Origin: Chloroflexota bacterium
GTDB lineage: Bacteria > Chloroflexota > Anaerolineae > Anaerolineales > UBA11579
DNA: 64,000 nt
Assembly (NCBI GenBank): GCA_019456165.1
Contig: VRUJ01000024.1
Coordinates: 1-64,000, forward strand
Direction of reading: 5' to 3'
Shown: in pieces, positions 42,874 to 52,070 of the stretch
Numbering within the stretch: the stretch's first letter is position 1
How the letters are laid out: every line of letters starts with the position of its first letter
Translations under genes and position numbers: made by a program
Notes under the pieces: generated by a model
Told to the model about the DNA's origin: nothing
Database searches by the model: none
What the model saw: only the letters and a program-made list of their open reading frames with translations

Positions 42874-43554
42874 ATGAAACCAAGATACGGAATGCTTTTT
42901 GATTTAGATGGCACATTGATAGATAATGAGCACCTCAAAGCTCAAGCTTTTTCAGAAACCATCGAGAAATTCGGCGGAAAATCTCATGCTTCGATTTATA
43001 AAGAAGTAATGGGGATGGATGGCGAAACAATTTCAAGACACTTTATGAAAAAAGCAAACATTCAGATTGACATGCAAGATTATCTGGATATGTATAAAGA
43101 TATTTACCAGAATCTATTAGAAACTGGCTTAGTAATTAAACCGGGGGCTGTCTCCTTTATAAATGAAACAAAGAATAAAGGTTTGAAATTGGCGATTGTC
43201 AGTTCAGCAAATTCTTCTTCAGTAAATTACATTATTGATGCTTTGAATATTGGAAAACATTTCGATGTTGTGATTACTGGAGATGATGTAAAAAATAAAA
43301 AACCAAATCCAGAATGCTATCTACTAGCTTTGGAGCGCATGTCAGTGCCCAGAGGGCAACTGGTCATTTTTGAGGATACCGAGGCTGGATTGAAAGCGGC
43401 TGATAGCGCTAGAATCTCTGCAATATGCATGCGGCATGCTTACAACCATTCTCACGATCCCTCACTTGCAATTGCAGAATACGAATCGTTTGATGGTGAT
43501 ATTGATAATATAAGAAGATCAATCAACTCAATTTTTGATAAGAGTATTTTCTAG
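42874..43554 (+). CDS. HAD-superfamily phosphatase, beta-phosphoglucomutase-like
   Basis: This 226-residue HAD hydrolase has motif I FDLDGTLIDNEH, motif II IVSSANSSS, and motif III/IV NKKPNPECYLLALERM with VIFEDTEAGLKAADSA. The order and small alpha-helical cap fit the beta-phosphoglucomutase/phosphatase subgroup. The substrate is a sugar phosphate or similar. It is markedly more AT-rich than the neighbouring thioesterase and tsaE genes, so it may have been acquired. There is no clear ribosome site. Confidence 0.88.
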   Translation: MKPRYGMLFDLDGTLIDNEHLKAQAFSETIEKFGGKSHASIYKEVMGMDGETISRHFMKKANIQIDMQDYLDMYKDIYQNLLETGLVIKPGAVSFINETKNKGLKLAIVSSANSSSVNYIIDALNIGKHFDVVITGDDVKNKKPNPECYLLALERMSVPRGQLVIFEDTEAGLKAADSARISAICMRHAYNHSHDPSLAIAEYESFDGDIDNIRRSINSIFDKSIF

Positions 43555-43692
43555 CGGAGGCAAACAGGTGGTAAATTCAGCTGCCCTAAATGAATCAAAC
43601 AACCAGGTCAGAAAAGCATCTTTAAACGCTCCGGGGTTTTAACCTATTTCCACTTGCCCCTGTACCACCACTGGCTTATAATAATTTTTAGT

Positions 43693-44190
43693 ATGCCCAT
43701 CCTGGACCCCAATTCATTAGAATTCCTCAGCCGCAGCGCTGATCAAACCCGCCGTGTGGGGATGCGCCTGGGAGCAATTCTGCAATTGGGCGATGTGGTC
43801 TGCCTGGAAGGTGAGCTGGGTTCCGGAAAGACAACATTAGCCCAAGGCATTGCCGCGGGATGGGGTTCATTAGATCCAGTCTCGAGCCCTACCTTCGTGC
43901 TGGTGAATATCTACCGGCGCAGCGATGGAGATCGTTTAGCACATCTGGATGCTTACAGGTTGAATGATGCGCTTGAAGCAGAGGCTCTGGATCTGGATAT
44001 CCTTTTGGAAGCGGGCCCTTTGATTGTTGAATGGGCGCGGCGTATTGAGCAAGCTTTACCAGACGATCATCTGTGGGTCGATCTAAACTATGTAGACTCA
44101 GAAGCGCGCGGCTTGCAGTTTACGGCGCGCGGCCAGCGATACGAGGGTTTATTAGAAGTTCTTCAAGAGTCGGTTTTTGGAGTTATATGA
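43693..44190 (+). CDS. tsaE: tRNA threonylcarbamoyladenosine ATPase TsaE
   Basis: This 165-residue P-loop ATPase (GELGSGKTTLAQGI) is needed with TsaB, TsaC and TsaD to make the t6A modification at position 37 of ANN-decoding tRNAs. VSSPTFVLVNIY and HLDAYRL are typical for TsaE. I chose the ATG at 43693 (MPILDPN) because residues before it have no family match. Its stop overlaps the start of tsaB as ATGA, so translation is likely coupled. Confidence 0.93.
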   Translation: MPILDPNSLEFLSRSADQTRRVGMRLGAILQLGDVVCLEGELGSGKTTLAQGIAAGWGSLDPVSSPTFVLVNIYRRSDGDRLAHLDAYRLNDALEAEALDLDILLEAGPLIVEWARRIEQALPDDHLWVDLNYVDSEARGLQFTARGQRYEGLLEVLQESVFGVI

Positions 44191-44858
44191 TGCTTTTAGC
44201 GTTGGATACTTCTACCCAAAAAATTGGGATGGCGTTGTATGATGGCATCCAGTTGGCTCATGAGGCAGTCTGGACCAGCAGAAATAACCACACCATCGAA
44301 TTAACGCCAACGATAAATAATGCGCTTGAGCGTACTGGCCTAAAAATAGAAGATTTGAAAGCTGTATGTGTTGCTATTGGTCCCGGCTCTTATACCGGGC
44401 TGCGCATCGGGCTTGCGGTGGCTAAGGGGTTGGCTTTAGCCCGCAATTTGCCTTTAGTAGGCGTCCCGACTCTGGATATATTAGCAGCCGCCCAACCACC
44501 CAAAGATTTGCCTATGGCAGCGGTACTTCAGGCCGGACGCGGCCGCCTTGCCGTGGGCTGGTATCAGGTAAAGGATGGGGCCTGGCAGCAGAAGAAAGAA
44601 GCCCAGGTGCTTGTCCCTGCTGACTTGTCCAAACGAATCCGCAAACCAACCCTTATTTGTGGCGAGATTACTGCGGATGTGAGGCGTTTGCTAGGCAGGA
44701 AACGCAAAAACGCGCTGCTGGTATCACCTGCTCAGGGGTTCCGCCGCCCAGGATTCTTGGCAGAGTTGGGTTGGCAGCGTTGGCAGGATGGAGATGTAGA
44801 TGATCCAGCCACTCTGGTGCCGTTATATCTGCAAGCAAAGGAACCACTGCCAGCATGA
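44187..44858 (+). CDS. tsaB: tRNA threonylcarbamoyladenosine protein TsaB
   Basis: The 223-residue protein of the ASKHA fold opens with MMLLALDTSTQKIGMAL and has CVAIGPGSYTGLRIGL and AKGLALARNLPLVGV, the family signature. TsaB is a non-catalytic partner of TsaD. The start is set by ATGA overlap with tsaE, not by the longer open frame that reaches into tsaE. It overlaps rimI by four bases at its own end. tsaD is not in the window. Confidence 0.95.
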   Translation: MMLLALDTSTQKIGMALYDGIQLAHEAVWTSRNNHTIELTPTINNALERTGLKIEDLKAVCVAIGPGSYTGLRIGLAVAKGLALARNLPLVGVPTLDILAAAQPPKDLPMAAVLQAGRGRLAVGWYQVKDGAWQQKKEAQVLVPADLSKRIRKPTLICGEITADVRRLLGRKRKNALLVSPAQGFRRPGFLAELGWQRWQDGDVDDPATLVPLYLQAKEPLPA

Positions 44859-45385
44859 CGGCTTTAACTATTATTACGCCGGTCTCTATACGGCCAATGC
44901 AGCCTGAGGATTTGGAGAAGGTGCATGCGATTGAGCAGCGCAGTTTCCCCACTCCCTGGTCGTTGAACAGTTATCGTAATGAACTTTATGGCAACACAGC
45001 TGCAAATATGTGGGTGGCTGAACTGGAGACAGAAGCGGGGAAAAAACAAGTTATCGGCATGATCGTAGTATGGCTGATCGTGGATGAGGCCCACGTTGGA
45101 ACTATCGCAATCGATACACCTTACCGCCGCCAAGGGGTGGCCAGTAAGTTATTGAATACAGCGTTGCTGGCTTGCAGCCGTAAAGGTGCGCTAACGGCAT
45201 CTTTGGAGGTTAGAGAAAACAATCTAGCTGCCCAGGGACTCTACCAACGTTTTGGTTTTGAGTTAGTTGGCCGCCGGGTGCGTTATTACCGGGATAACCA
45301 TGAGGATGCTTTATTGATGACGTTGTTTGAACTTTATCCGGCCTTATTAGAAAACATTAACTGTGCTGGAACGACACAAGATTAA
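44855..45385 (+). CDS. rimI: Ribosomal-protein alanine acetyltransferase RimI
   Basis: This 176-residue GNAT enzyme shows FPTPWSLNSYRNEL near the start, the acetyl-CoA loop TPYRRQGVASKLL, and SLEVRENNLAAQGLYQRFGFE, the classic RimI run. RimI acetylates the N-terminus of ribosomal protein S18 in E. coli. It is standard to find it between tsaB and other t6A genes. Starts by ATGA overlap with tsaB. Confidence 0.93.
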   Translation: MTALTIITPVSIRPMQPEDLEKVHAIEQRSFPTPWSLNSYRNELYGNTAANMWVAELETEAGKKQVIGMIVVWLIVDEAHVGTIAIDTPYRRQGVASKLLNTALLACSRKGALTASLEVRENNLAAQGLYQRFGFELVGRRVRYYRDNHEDALLMTLFELYPALLENINCAGTTQD

Positions 45386-45398
45386 TTGGAGGTAGTTT

Positions 45399-46028
45399 GT
45401 GAACTCAGAAGATATTTTGCATCAGGTTGCTGACGAAGTGGCAGTATGTACGAAATGTGATTTACACCACTCGCGTAAACATACCGTTCCTGGGGAAGGC
45501 CCGCCAGATGCCGAGATCATGTTCATTGGCGAAGGCCCCGGCTTCCACGAGAATGAGCAAGGCAGGCCTTTCGTGGGTGCGGCGGGAAAATTTTTAGAAC
45601 AGTTGCTGGCTTCAATTAGTATGCAGCGGGAACAAGTTTTTATCGCTAATGTGGTAAAATGCCGCCCGCCTGGCAACCGCGACCCGCAAACAGAAGAGTT
45701 GGCCGCTTGCAGCGATTATCTCGAACGCCAAATTATGGCGATTAACCCTAAGGTGATCGCTACACTGGGTCGCTTTTCACTGCAGCGGTATTTGCCAAAT
45801 GCCAAAATCAGCCAGGTGCATGGACAGGCAGTGCGCGTCAAAGGCCGCTTGATCTTCCCCATGTACCATCCTGCTGCAGCCTTGCATCAGCCGTCTTTAA
45901 AGGTAACCGTCGAAGCTGATTTTGCGGCTTTACCCAAGTTGGTACAGGAAGCGGCCAAGATACCTGAATATGTTGACCAAACCACACAGGAAACTGAAGA
46001 GGAACCAAAGCAACTAAGTTTATTCTAA
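45399..46028 (+). CDS. Uracil-DNA glycosylase, family 4 (Fe-S), with clamp-binding tail
   Basis: This 209-residue enzyme removes uracil from DNA. Four Cys expected to hold a [4Fe-4S] cluster include CTKC near 18-21 and Cys in [13 protein letters not shown], and the active-site [17 protein letters not shown] and YHPAAAL are typical. The protein ends KQLSLF, a match to the beta-clamp-binding pentapeptide QL(S/D)LF, so it may be carried on the replication clamp; this is inference from the motif. GTG start with GGAGGTAGTTT upstream, 14 bases after rimI. Confidence 0.93.
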   Translation: MNSEDILHQVADEVAVCTKCDLHHSRKHTVPGEGPPDAEIMFIGEGPGFHENEQGRPFVGAAGKFLEQLLASISMQREQVFIANVVKCRPPGNRDPQTEELAACSDYLERQIMAINPKVIATLGRFSLQRYLPNAKISQVHGQAVRVKGRLIFPMYHPAAALHQPSLKVTVEADFAALPKLVQEAAKIPEYVDQTTQETEEEPKQLSLF

Positions 46029-46034
46029 TAGCGT

Positions 46035-47354
46035 ATGAAAAAAACCCAAAAAAATCTAACTAAGCGCCTAGAGCAGCGCAGCGCAAAGGTAGCCGTCCTT
46101 GGCTTAGGCTACGTCGGTCTGCCGCTGGCGGCAGTTTTCGCGAAATCTGGGTTTGAAGTAATTGGCGTTGACACTGATAAATCCAAGGTTGAGGCTGTAA
46201 ATCGCGGTGAGAGCTATATCGAAGATGTTACCTCGGAGGAAGTTGCCCGATTAGTGTCCGAAGGTAAATTGAAAGCAACCACGGATTTCTCGATTTTGAG
46301 TGAGATGGACGCGGTAAGTATATGTGTCCCCACTCCCTTGCGCAAGACAGGTGACCCTGACTTATCTTACATACTTTCTGTAGCCGAAGACCTTGCCCGC
46401 TACTTGCATCCGGGTATGGTTATCGTGCTGGAATCAACCACTTACCCAGGTACAAGCAGAGAATTGGTGCTGCCAACGCTGACCGAAACAACCGGGCTTC
46501 AAGCCGGGGAAGACTTCTTTCTGGCTTTTTCTCCAGAAAGAGTTGACCCAGGTCGTGAAGATTGGACCACGATAAATACTCCCAAGGTGATTGGAGGTAT
46601 CACTTCCAACTGTAGTGAAGTAGCTTCGTTTTGGTATGATCTGGCTCTAGAAAATATCGTAACTGTCACCTCAGCAGAAGTGGCCGAGATGACGAAAATG
46701 CTGGAGAATACTTTCCGCATGGTCAATATTGGCCTGGTGAACGAAGTTGCTATTATGTGCGACCGCCTGGGAGTGGATGTCTGGGAAGTGATAGAGGCCG
46801 CGGCAACCAAACCGTTTGGGTTTATGAAATTCACACCAGGCCCAGGTTTGGGGGGGCATTGCATTCCAATCGACCCGCTCTTCCTTTCTTGGAAACTAAA
46901 ATCGCTGAACTACACAGCTCGTTTTATTGAACTGGCCTCTGAGATCAATACAAATATGCCGCGTTACGTTGTGGATAAGGTACAAGATGCTCTCAATGAA
47001 TTTAGCAAATCATTGAACGGCAGTCGCGTACTTGTGCTTGGAGCAGCCTATAAACCGGATATTGACGATGTGCGCGAATCCCCGGCATTAGATGTGATCG
47101 GTTTGCTGCGCCAGAAAAAAGCACAGGTCTCATATCACGATCCATACATACCGCACATTGAGCAGGATGAATGGGATCTGGAAAGTGTCTCAGATGTATT
47201 AGAAGCTGTTGGCGAGGCGGATTGCGTGGTAATCATCACCAACCACAGTGAGTATGATTACGCCGCAATCCTTAAGAAAGCAAAGCTGATCATAGATACG
47301 CGCAATGCCTTTGGGGAGATTGCACGTGGGAATTCCAAAGTTGTGAGATTGTAA
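46035..47354 (+). CDS. UDP-sugar 6-dehydrogenase (UDP-GlcNAc/UDP-glucose type)
   Basis: This is a 439-residue NAD-dependent four-electron dehydrogenase that makes a uronic acid nucleotide sugar. The Rossmann motif is GLGYVGLPLAAVFAK, followed by FSPERVDPGRED, the linker EMTKMLENTFRMVNIGLVNE, and GPGLGGHCIPIDP holding the catalytic Cys. The C-terminal NAD domain has GAAYKPDIDDVRESPAL. It is WbpA/WecC-like rather than a plain UDP-glucose dehydrogenase by the GPGLGGHCIPIDP form, but exact substrate is open. It overlaps the next epimerase gene by one base (TAATG) and begins the polysaccharide cluster. Confidence 0.9.
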   Translation: MKKTQKNLTKRLEQRSAKVAVLGLGYVGLPLAAVFAKSGFEVIGVDTDKSKVEAVNRGESYIEDVTSEEVARLVSEGKLKATTDFSILSEMDAVSICVPTPLRKTGDPDLSYILSVAEDLARYLHPGMVIVLESTTYPGTSRELVLPTLTETTGLQAGEDFFLAFSPERVDPGREDWTTINTPKVIGGITSNCSEVASFWYDLALENIVTVTSAEVAEMTKMLENTFRMVNIGLVNEVAIMCDRLGVDVWEVIEAAATKPFGFMKFTPGPGLGGHCIPIDPLFLSWKLKSLNYTARFIELASEINTNMPRYVVDKVQDALNEFSKSLNGSRVLVLGAAYKPDIDDVRESPALDVIGLLRQKKAQVSYHDPYIPHIEQDEWDLESVSDVLEAVGEADCVVIITNHSEYDYAAILKKAKLIIDTRNAFGEIARGNSKVVRL

Positions 47355-48328
47355 TGGCAAACTATCTACTTACCGGCACAGCCGGGTTCATCGCTGCGCG
47401 TGTGGCTGAATACCTGCTCGATGGTGGACATACAGTTTTAGGTGTAGACAACCTTGATGATGCCTATGACGTGCGCATGAAAGATTACCGTCTGGCGAAG
47501 CTAAAAGACGTGGAGGGTTTCACCTTTCAACACATGGATATTTCCTCTAAAGATGCTGTGGAGGCTTTAGGGACCTCTGGGCCATTCGACGCGGTAATCA
47601 ATCTGGCAGCACGCGCAGGAGTGCGCGCCAGTGTGGAAGACCCCTGGGTTTACGTGGATACAAATATGATCGGCACGCTCAACCTGCTGGAGTTATGCCG
47701 CCAGGAAAATATTCTCAAGTTCGTTATGGCCTCAACATCCAGTATATACGGAGGAGACGCGCCGCTACCCACCCCAGAAACTGCAGATAGCAGCCGTCCA
47801 TTGCAGCCATACGCGGCCACCAAGAAGGGCGCAGAAGCAATGTGCTACGCTTTCCATAACTTGTACGGTATAGATGTTTCCGTTTTGCGTTATTTTACGG
47901 TGTATGGACCTGCGGGAAGACCGAATATGTCTATGTTCCGTTTCGCCAAATGGATCAATGAGGGTTTACCTGTACAATTGTTTGGTGATGGAGAACAGAC
48001 GCGCGGCTTTACATATATTGATGATATTGCCCGGGGAACGATATTGGCGCTGAAGCCTTTAGGCTTTGAGATCCTCAACCTGGGTGGACATGAGACGATC
48101 ACGATCAACGACCTAATAAGTATGTTCGAAGAAATGATCGGCCGCGAGGCTGAGATCGTGCAATTCCCTCCTCCACCGGCGGAGATGCTTGCAAACCATG
48201 CAGACGTGAGCAAGGCAGGCCAGCTGCTGGGTTGGGAGCCGCAGGTTTCATTGAAAGAAGGTGTTTCTCGTTTGCTTGAGTGGTATACCGTAGAACGCGC
48301 CTGGGTAAACCAAATCGAGACGGAGTGA
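47354..48328 (+). CDS. NAD-dependent UDP-sugar epimerase
   Basis: The 324-residue extended SDR enzyme begins YLLTGTAGFIAARVAEYLL with the GxxGxxA motif, followed by VLGVDNLDDAYDV. The catalytic YAATKKGAE has Tyr and Lys, and SSIYGG supplies the Ser. It resembles UDP-glucuronate or UDP-GlcNAcA 4-epimerases and so would act on the product of the preceding dehydrogenase; that is supported by the TAATG overlap of the two genes. Confidence 0.9.
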   Translation: MANYLLTGTAGFIAARVAEYLLDGGHTVLGVDNLDDAYDVRMKDYRLAKLKDVEGFTFQHMDISSKDAVEALGTSGPFDAVINLAARAGVRASVEDPWVYVDTNMIGTLNLLELCRQENILKFVMASTSSIYGGDAPLPTPETADSSRPLQPYAATKKGAEAMCYAFHNLYGIDVSVLRYFTVYGPAGRPNMSMFRFAKWINEGLPVQLFGDGEQTRGFTYIDDIARGTILALKPLGFEILNLGGHETITINDLISMFEEMIGREAEIVQFPPPPAEMLANHADVSKAGQLLGWEPQVSLKEGVSRLLEWYTVERAWVNQIETE

Positions 48329-48335
48329 AATAGGC

Positions 48336-49715
48336 ATGGTGAAGACTGTTTATGCTTGGGGGAGAAGCATTTATCACCGCATTTTCGCAACTGAATTAAT
48401 TCGCCGGGTGGTGCGGAACACCAGCTATTTGTTCACTGCAACTGGGTTTGCTACTGGCCTGGGGTTTGTTAATAGTGGTCTCCAAGTTCGTTTAATAGGC
48501 ATAGAGGGTCTTGCGATTGTCGGAGTTACCAGCCAGTTTGTTTCAATGGTCAATAGCTTTACATCTTTCCGCATGCATGAGCTGGTGGTTAAGTATGTGG
48601 GGCATTTCAGCGAAAAAGATGATCGGGAACGCGCAATGGCGGTGTTTAAAGGCGCGACGCTTGTAGAAATTTCGACTTCTTTTATATCGATTGGTTTGAT
48701 TTGGTTGTTGGCTCCAGAAGCGGCTGATTTCTTTTTAGATGATATCGTAAGCAGCGATAAGGTTAATTGGTTTTTATTTTATGGGACAGGTTTAATCTTC
48801 GTCAACATTATGTTTGAAAGTAGCACAGGTATGCTGCAAATATTTAATCGCTTTCGAACTATCGCAATCATCAATGTTATCCAATCCGTGGTTCTAGTGA
48901 GTGTGACAGCTTCAGCGTTTATACTAGGTGGGGATATTTTCTCTGTGCTCTTAGCATACCTGAGCAGCAAGTTGGTTGGTGGGTTCGGAGTAGCATTTTT
49001 TGCATTACGTGAGGCAAACCGCGAATGGGGGCGAAGGTGGTGGTTTGTATCCTTATTTAGCTTGCGGGATTATATGCCTGAATTGCTCAGGTTCGGCATC
49101 AGCACCAATATTAGTGGTACGATGAGCATGGTTGTGCAAGGGAGTGAGTTATTATGGATTTCCGCTTTTCGGGATACCCAGGAAGCGGGATACTTTTCTC
49201 TAGCCCTTAGGCTGGCGAATTTGGTTCTGCTTCCTGTCAGTCCCCTTCCTAAAGCTATTTACCCGGAACTGGCGCGCGAGATCGCCCGGCGCGATTGGGC
49301 CAGTTTCCGGAGAGTGTTGAGGCAAGGTTCTCGATTAGCTGGACTATACACGTTTATCTCATCCTTGGGATTAGTAGCGTTAGGAAAATGGATTTTACCA
49401 ATATGGGCTGGGCCAGATTCTTTGCCTGCATATCCTGCTTTGATAATAATATTGATGGGTCTTTTGGTGGCAAACACGTTCTTCTGGGAACGCCAAGCTT
49501 TGTTGGCTTTGGGCCTACCTGAGTACGCGACAAGAGTAAATGTGGGCGTAACCGTGTTAAAAATCGTAGGCGCGTTTATATTGCTGCCGCGAATTGGCTA
49601 TATCGGCAGCGCAGTCTTGCTGACAAGCTCCTATCTATTTGGTAAGACGTTATCGGTTGTGAAGGTGCGCGCAGAATTAAAATTCCAGGAGCAGCAAGCG
49701 GCGCTGGGAGCTTGA
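48336..49715 (+). CDS. Wzx-type polysaccharide flippase
   Basis: This 459-residue membrane protein has about 12-14 helices, with RNTSYLFTATGFATGLGFVNS near the start, and fits the MOP exporter fold of O-antigen/teichoic flippases. It would move lipid-linked oligosaccharide across the inner membrane. It begins 8 bases after the epimerase gene and is followed 5 bases on by a GT4 gene, so it is in the same operon. Confidence 0.87.
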   Translation: MVKTVYAWGRSIYHRIFATELIRRVVRNTSYLFTATGFATGLGFVNSGLQVRLIGIEGLAIVGVTSQFVSMVNSFTSFRMHELVVKYVGHFSEKDDRERAMAVFKGATLVEISTSFISIGLIWLLAPEAADFFLDDIVSSDKVNWFLFYGTGLIFVNIMFESSTGMLQIFNRFRTIAIINVIQSVVLVSVTASAFILGGDIFSVLLAYLSSKLVGGFGVAFFALREANREWGRRWWFVSLFSLRDYMPELLRFGISTNISGTMSMVVQGSELLWISAFRDTQEAGYFSLALRLANLVLLPVSPLPKAIYPELAREIARRDWASFRRVLRQGSRLAGLYTFISSLGLVALGKWILPIWAGPDSLPAYPALIIILMGLLVANTFFWERQALLALGLPEYATRVNVGVTVLKIVGAFILLPRIGYIGSAVLLTSSYLFGKTLSVVKVRAELKFQEQQAALGA

Positions 49716-49719
49716 TCTC

Positions 49720-50886
49720 ATGAAGATTGGCATGCTGGTGGATACCTATCTGCCCATCATGGGTGGTGCGGAGATTCATGTCTTGGAATTGAGTCGAGCA
49801 TTGAGTGTTTTAGGGTTTGAAATAGAAGTATGCACCGCGGTCGCGGCTGAAGGTCAAGCGGTTGACCAAGAATTTCCAGTTCTGCGATTACCAGATTTAT
49901 TCGGCGGCGGTTGGCGTGCGTTTTTAAAGATCCCGTTTACACTGCCGAGGCTAGTTCGTTTTATTCGCAAGGTGGATTTTATGCATTGCCATTATTCTTT
50001 TCTTTTGGCTGCTCTAGGTGTGGTGTTGGGGCGCATGTTTGGAATACCCAGTGCGGTCACGCTGCACGGTTTGGGGACTCTTGATTCCTCGGTTGATAAG
50101 CACCCGCTGTGGAGATTTTACCGCTACGTGTCCCTAAAATTTGCGGGAACGATCATTGCCACAAGCGGGGAAATGCGGGAGGTGGCTTTGCGTTTCGCTC
50201 CCCCTGAGCGCATCGTTATCATCCCAAATGGTGTTGACACACAAAAGTTTCACCCCAGGGAAGAACCGCTTAAGGAAACTGGGGAATTGATCGTGCTCTC
50301 CATGCGTAGATTGGCCCCAAAAAATGGCACTCAATACTTAATTGAGGCAGCCCCACAGGTGGTTAAAGCCCTTCCTCAAGCACGCTTTTGGATATCTGGC
50401 GAGGGCAAGCTGGAGGCTTATATCCGCAAGCGTGCTGTCGAATTGGGTGTGGATAAACACATACGTTGGTTGGGAATTATCCCGCACTCTGAAACCTGGG
50501 CTTATTACCAACAGGCAGATGTAGTTGCTTTCCCCTCCAGCGCAGAATCTACCAGCTTAGCTTGCCTGGAGGCTATGTCTATGCAAAAAGCGGTAGTTGC
50601 CAGCGCTCTATCAGCGTATAAAGAGATGTTAGGAAGCAATGAACGCGGGCGATTGGTTAGTTTGTTTGACAGGGAAAGTTCGGATTACAATGCTCCCACA
50701 AACCTGCTCCCAGATCGGATAGGTTTGTTGGCTGAAGCAATTATTGAGCTTGCGCAAGATGCACGCCTACGTGAAGAGTTGGGTAGTAAGGCTAGAGCAT
50801 TTGTCATTGAACGGTACGACTGGCGCGTAATAGCACAGCAGACTGTAGATGTATATCATCGCTCTGGAGGACCAGCTTCCGGATAA
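49720..50886 (+). CDS. GT4 glycosyltransferase
   Basis: The 388-residue GT-B enzyme starts MKIGMLVDTYLPIMGGAEIH, a typical GT4 opening, with LHGLGTLDSS in the N-domain, VIIPNGVDTQKFH, and SSAESTSLACLEAMSMQKAV, where the E-x7-E motif is expected. It transfers a sugar from a nucleotide donor to a growing polysaccharide or lipid. Its end is followed after only 4 bases by another GT4 gene. Confidence 0.9.
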   Translation: MKIGMLVDTYLPIMGGAEIHVLELSRALSVLGFEIEVCTAVAAEGQAVDQEFPVLRLPDLFGGGWRAFLKIPFTLPRLVRFIRKVDFMHCHYSFLLAALGVVLGRMFGIPSAVTLHGLGTLDSSVDKHPLWRFYRYVSLKFAGTIIATSGEMREVALRFAPPERIVIIPNGVDTQKFHPREEPLKETGELIVLSMRRLAPKNGTQYLIEAAPQVVKALPQARFWISGEGKLEAYIRKRAVELGVDKHIRWLGIIPHSETWAYYQQADVVAFPSSAESTSLACLEAMSMQKAVVASALSAYKEMLGSNERGRLVSLFDRESSDYNAPTNLLPDRIGLLAEAIIELAQDARLREELGSKARAFVIERYDWRVIAQQTVDVYHRSGGPASG

Positions 50887-50890
50887 GTTT

Positions 50891-52018
50891 ATGAAAATAG
50901 CACTGATCGCCCCAACATATTTACCTGCCAGACGAGCGAATACTATTCAAGTGATGAAGATGGCTCAAGCTTTGGTATCCAACGGCCATGAAGTGTGTGT
51001 AGCTGTGCCTGGGAAAGACCCAAACACCCCCTGGGAAAAGCTGGCCGCGCATTATGGCTTATCCAAGATGTTTTCCATCGAGTGGCTACCTGCTCATCCC
51101 CGCTTGCGGCGCTACGATTACGGTTACCGCGCGGTCCGCTGGGCACGTAGTTGGGATGCTGATCTGATCTATACGCGCTTACCTCAAGCAGCAGCCCTTG
51201 CCAGTTTGAGAGGATACCCAACGGTGTTCGAGGTCCACGATATGCCCTCTGGAAAGATGGGAGGATTCCTTTTTCGAAGTTTTCTCAGAGGCAGCGGCGC
51301 ACTCCGCTTAGTGGTCATCACCCAGGCTTTAGCGAGTGCCCTGAAGTCAATACAAGTTGCACATCAAGGAGAATCATTTACGTTGATTGCCCCAGACGGC
51401 ATTGACCTGGAGCGTTATGAGAATTTACCCGCTGCATCTGAAGCCCGCCAGGTTTTGAATTTTCCAGATCGCTTTACAGCAGGCTACACTGGGCATCTGT
51501 ATGCTGGGCGCGGTATAAGCCTTTTGCTTTCTGCCGCAGGGCGTTTACCGGAAATATCATTCCTTCTTGTCGGCGGCGAACCCGAGGATGTTGCCCGGGT
51601 GGAGCTTGAAGTGAAAAAGGCCGGGTTGCAAAACGTTATCTTGACTGGTTTTGTGCCTAATGCCGAGCTGCCACGTTACCAATCGGCTTGTGATGTGCTT
51701 CTGATGCCCTACCAGAAAAGGGTGGCCGCATCTTCGGGAGGGGATATCGGCCGTTACCTCAGCCCGTTGAAGCTATTTGAATACCTGGCTTGCGGGCGGC
51801 CTGTTCTCTCCAGTGACTTGCCGGTATTTCGTGAAGTGCTTACGGAAGAAAACGCGGTATTATTACCTCCTGAAGACATAGAAGCCTGGGTGAAGGCTTT
51901 GCAAATCATCCAGTCTGATCCTGAAAAACGCACCTTCCTTTCAGTCCAGTCCCGCAATACAGTATCTGGTTATTCTTGGGAAACGCGAGGGAAGCACATT
52001 TTGGAAGGGCTTTATTGA
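50891..52018 (+). CDS. GT4 glycosyltransferase
   Basis: The 375-residue GT-B enzyme begins MKIALIAPTYLPARRANTIQ; the frame also extends 14 codons further back into the previous gene, so I chose the ATG just after that gene's stop. VLLMPYQKRVAASSGGD and SPLKLFEYLACGRPVLSSDL form the C-domain donor site. The N-domain is short. It is likely to act in the same polysaccharide pathway as its neighbours. Confidence 0.88.
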   Translation: MKIALIAPTYLPARRANTIQVMKMAQALVSNGHEVCVAVPGKDPNTPWEKLAAHYGLSKMFSIEWLPAHPRLRRYDYGYRAVRWARSWDADLIYTRLPQAAALASLRGYPTVFEVHDMPSGKMGGFLFRSFLRGSGALRLVVITQALASALKSIQVAHQGESFTLIAPDGIDLERYENLPAASEARQVLNFPDRFTAGYTGHLYAGRGISLLLSAAGRLPEISFLLVGGEPEDVARVELEVKKAGLQNVILTGFVPNAELPRYQSACDVLLMPYQKRVAASSGGDIGRYLSPLKLFEYLACGRPVLSSDLPVFREVLTEENAVLLPPEDIEAWVKALQIIQSDPEKRTFLSVQSRNTVSGYSWETRGKHILEGLY

Positions 52019-52070
52019 CATTCTTGTGGGTTTTCTACCACAGGTCTGGAGCATCGACGGAGCACGATAA

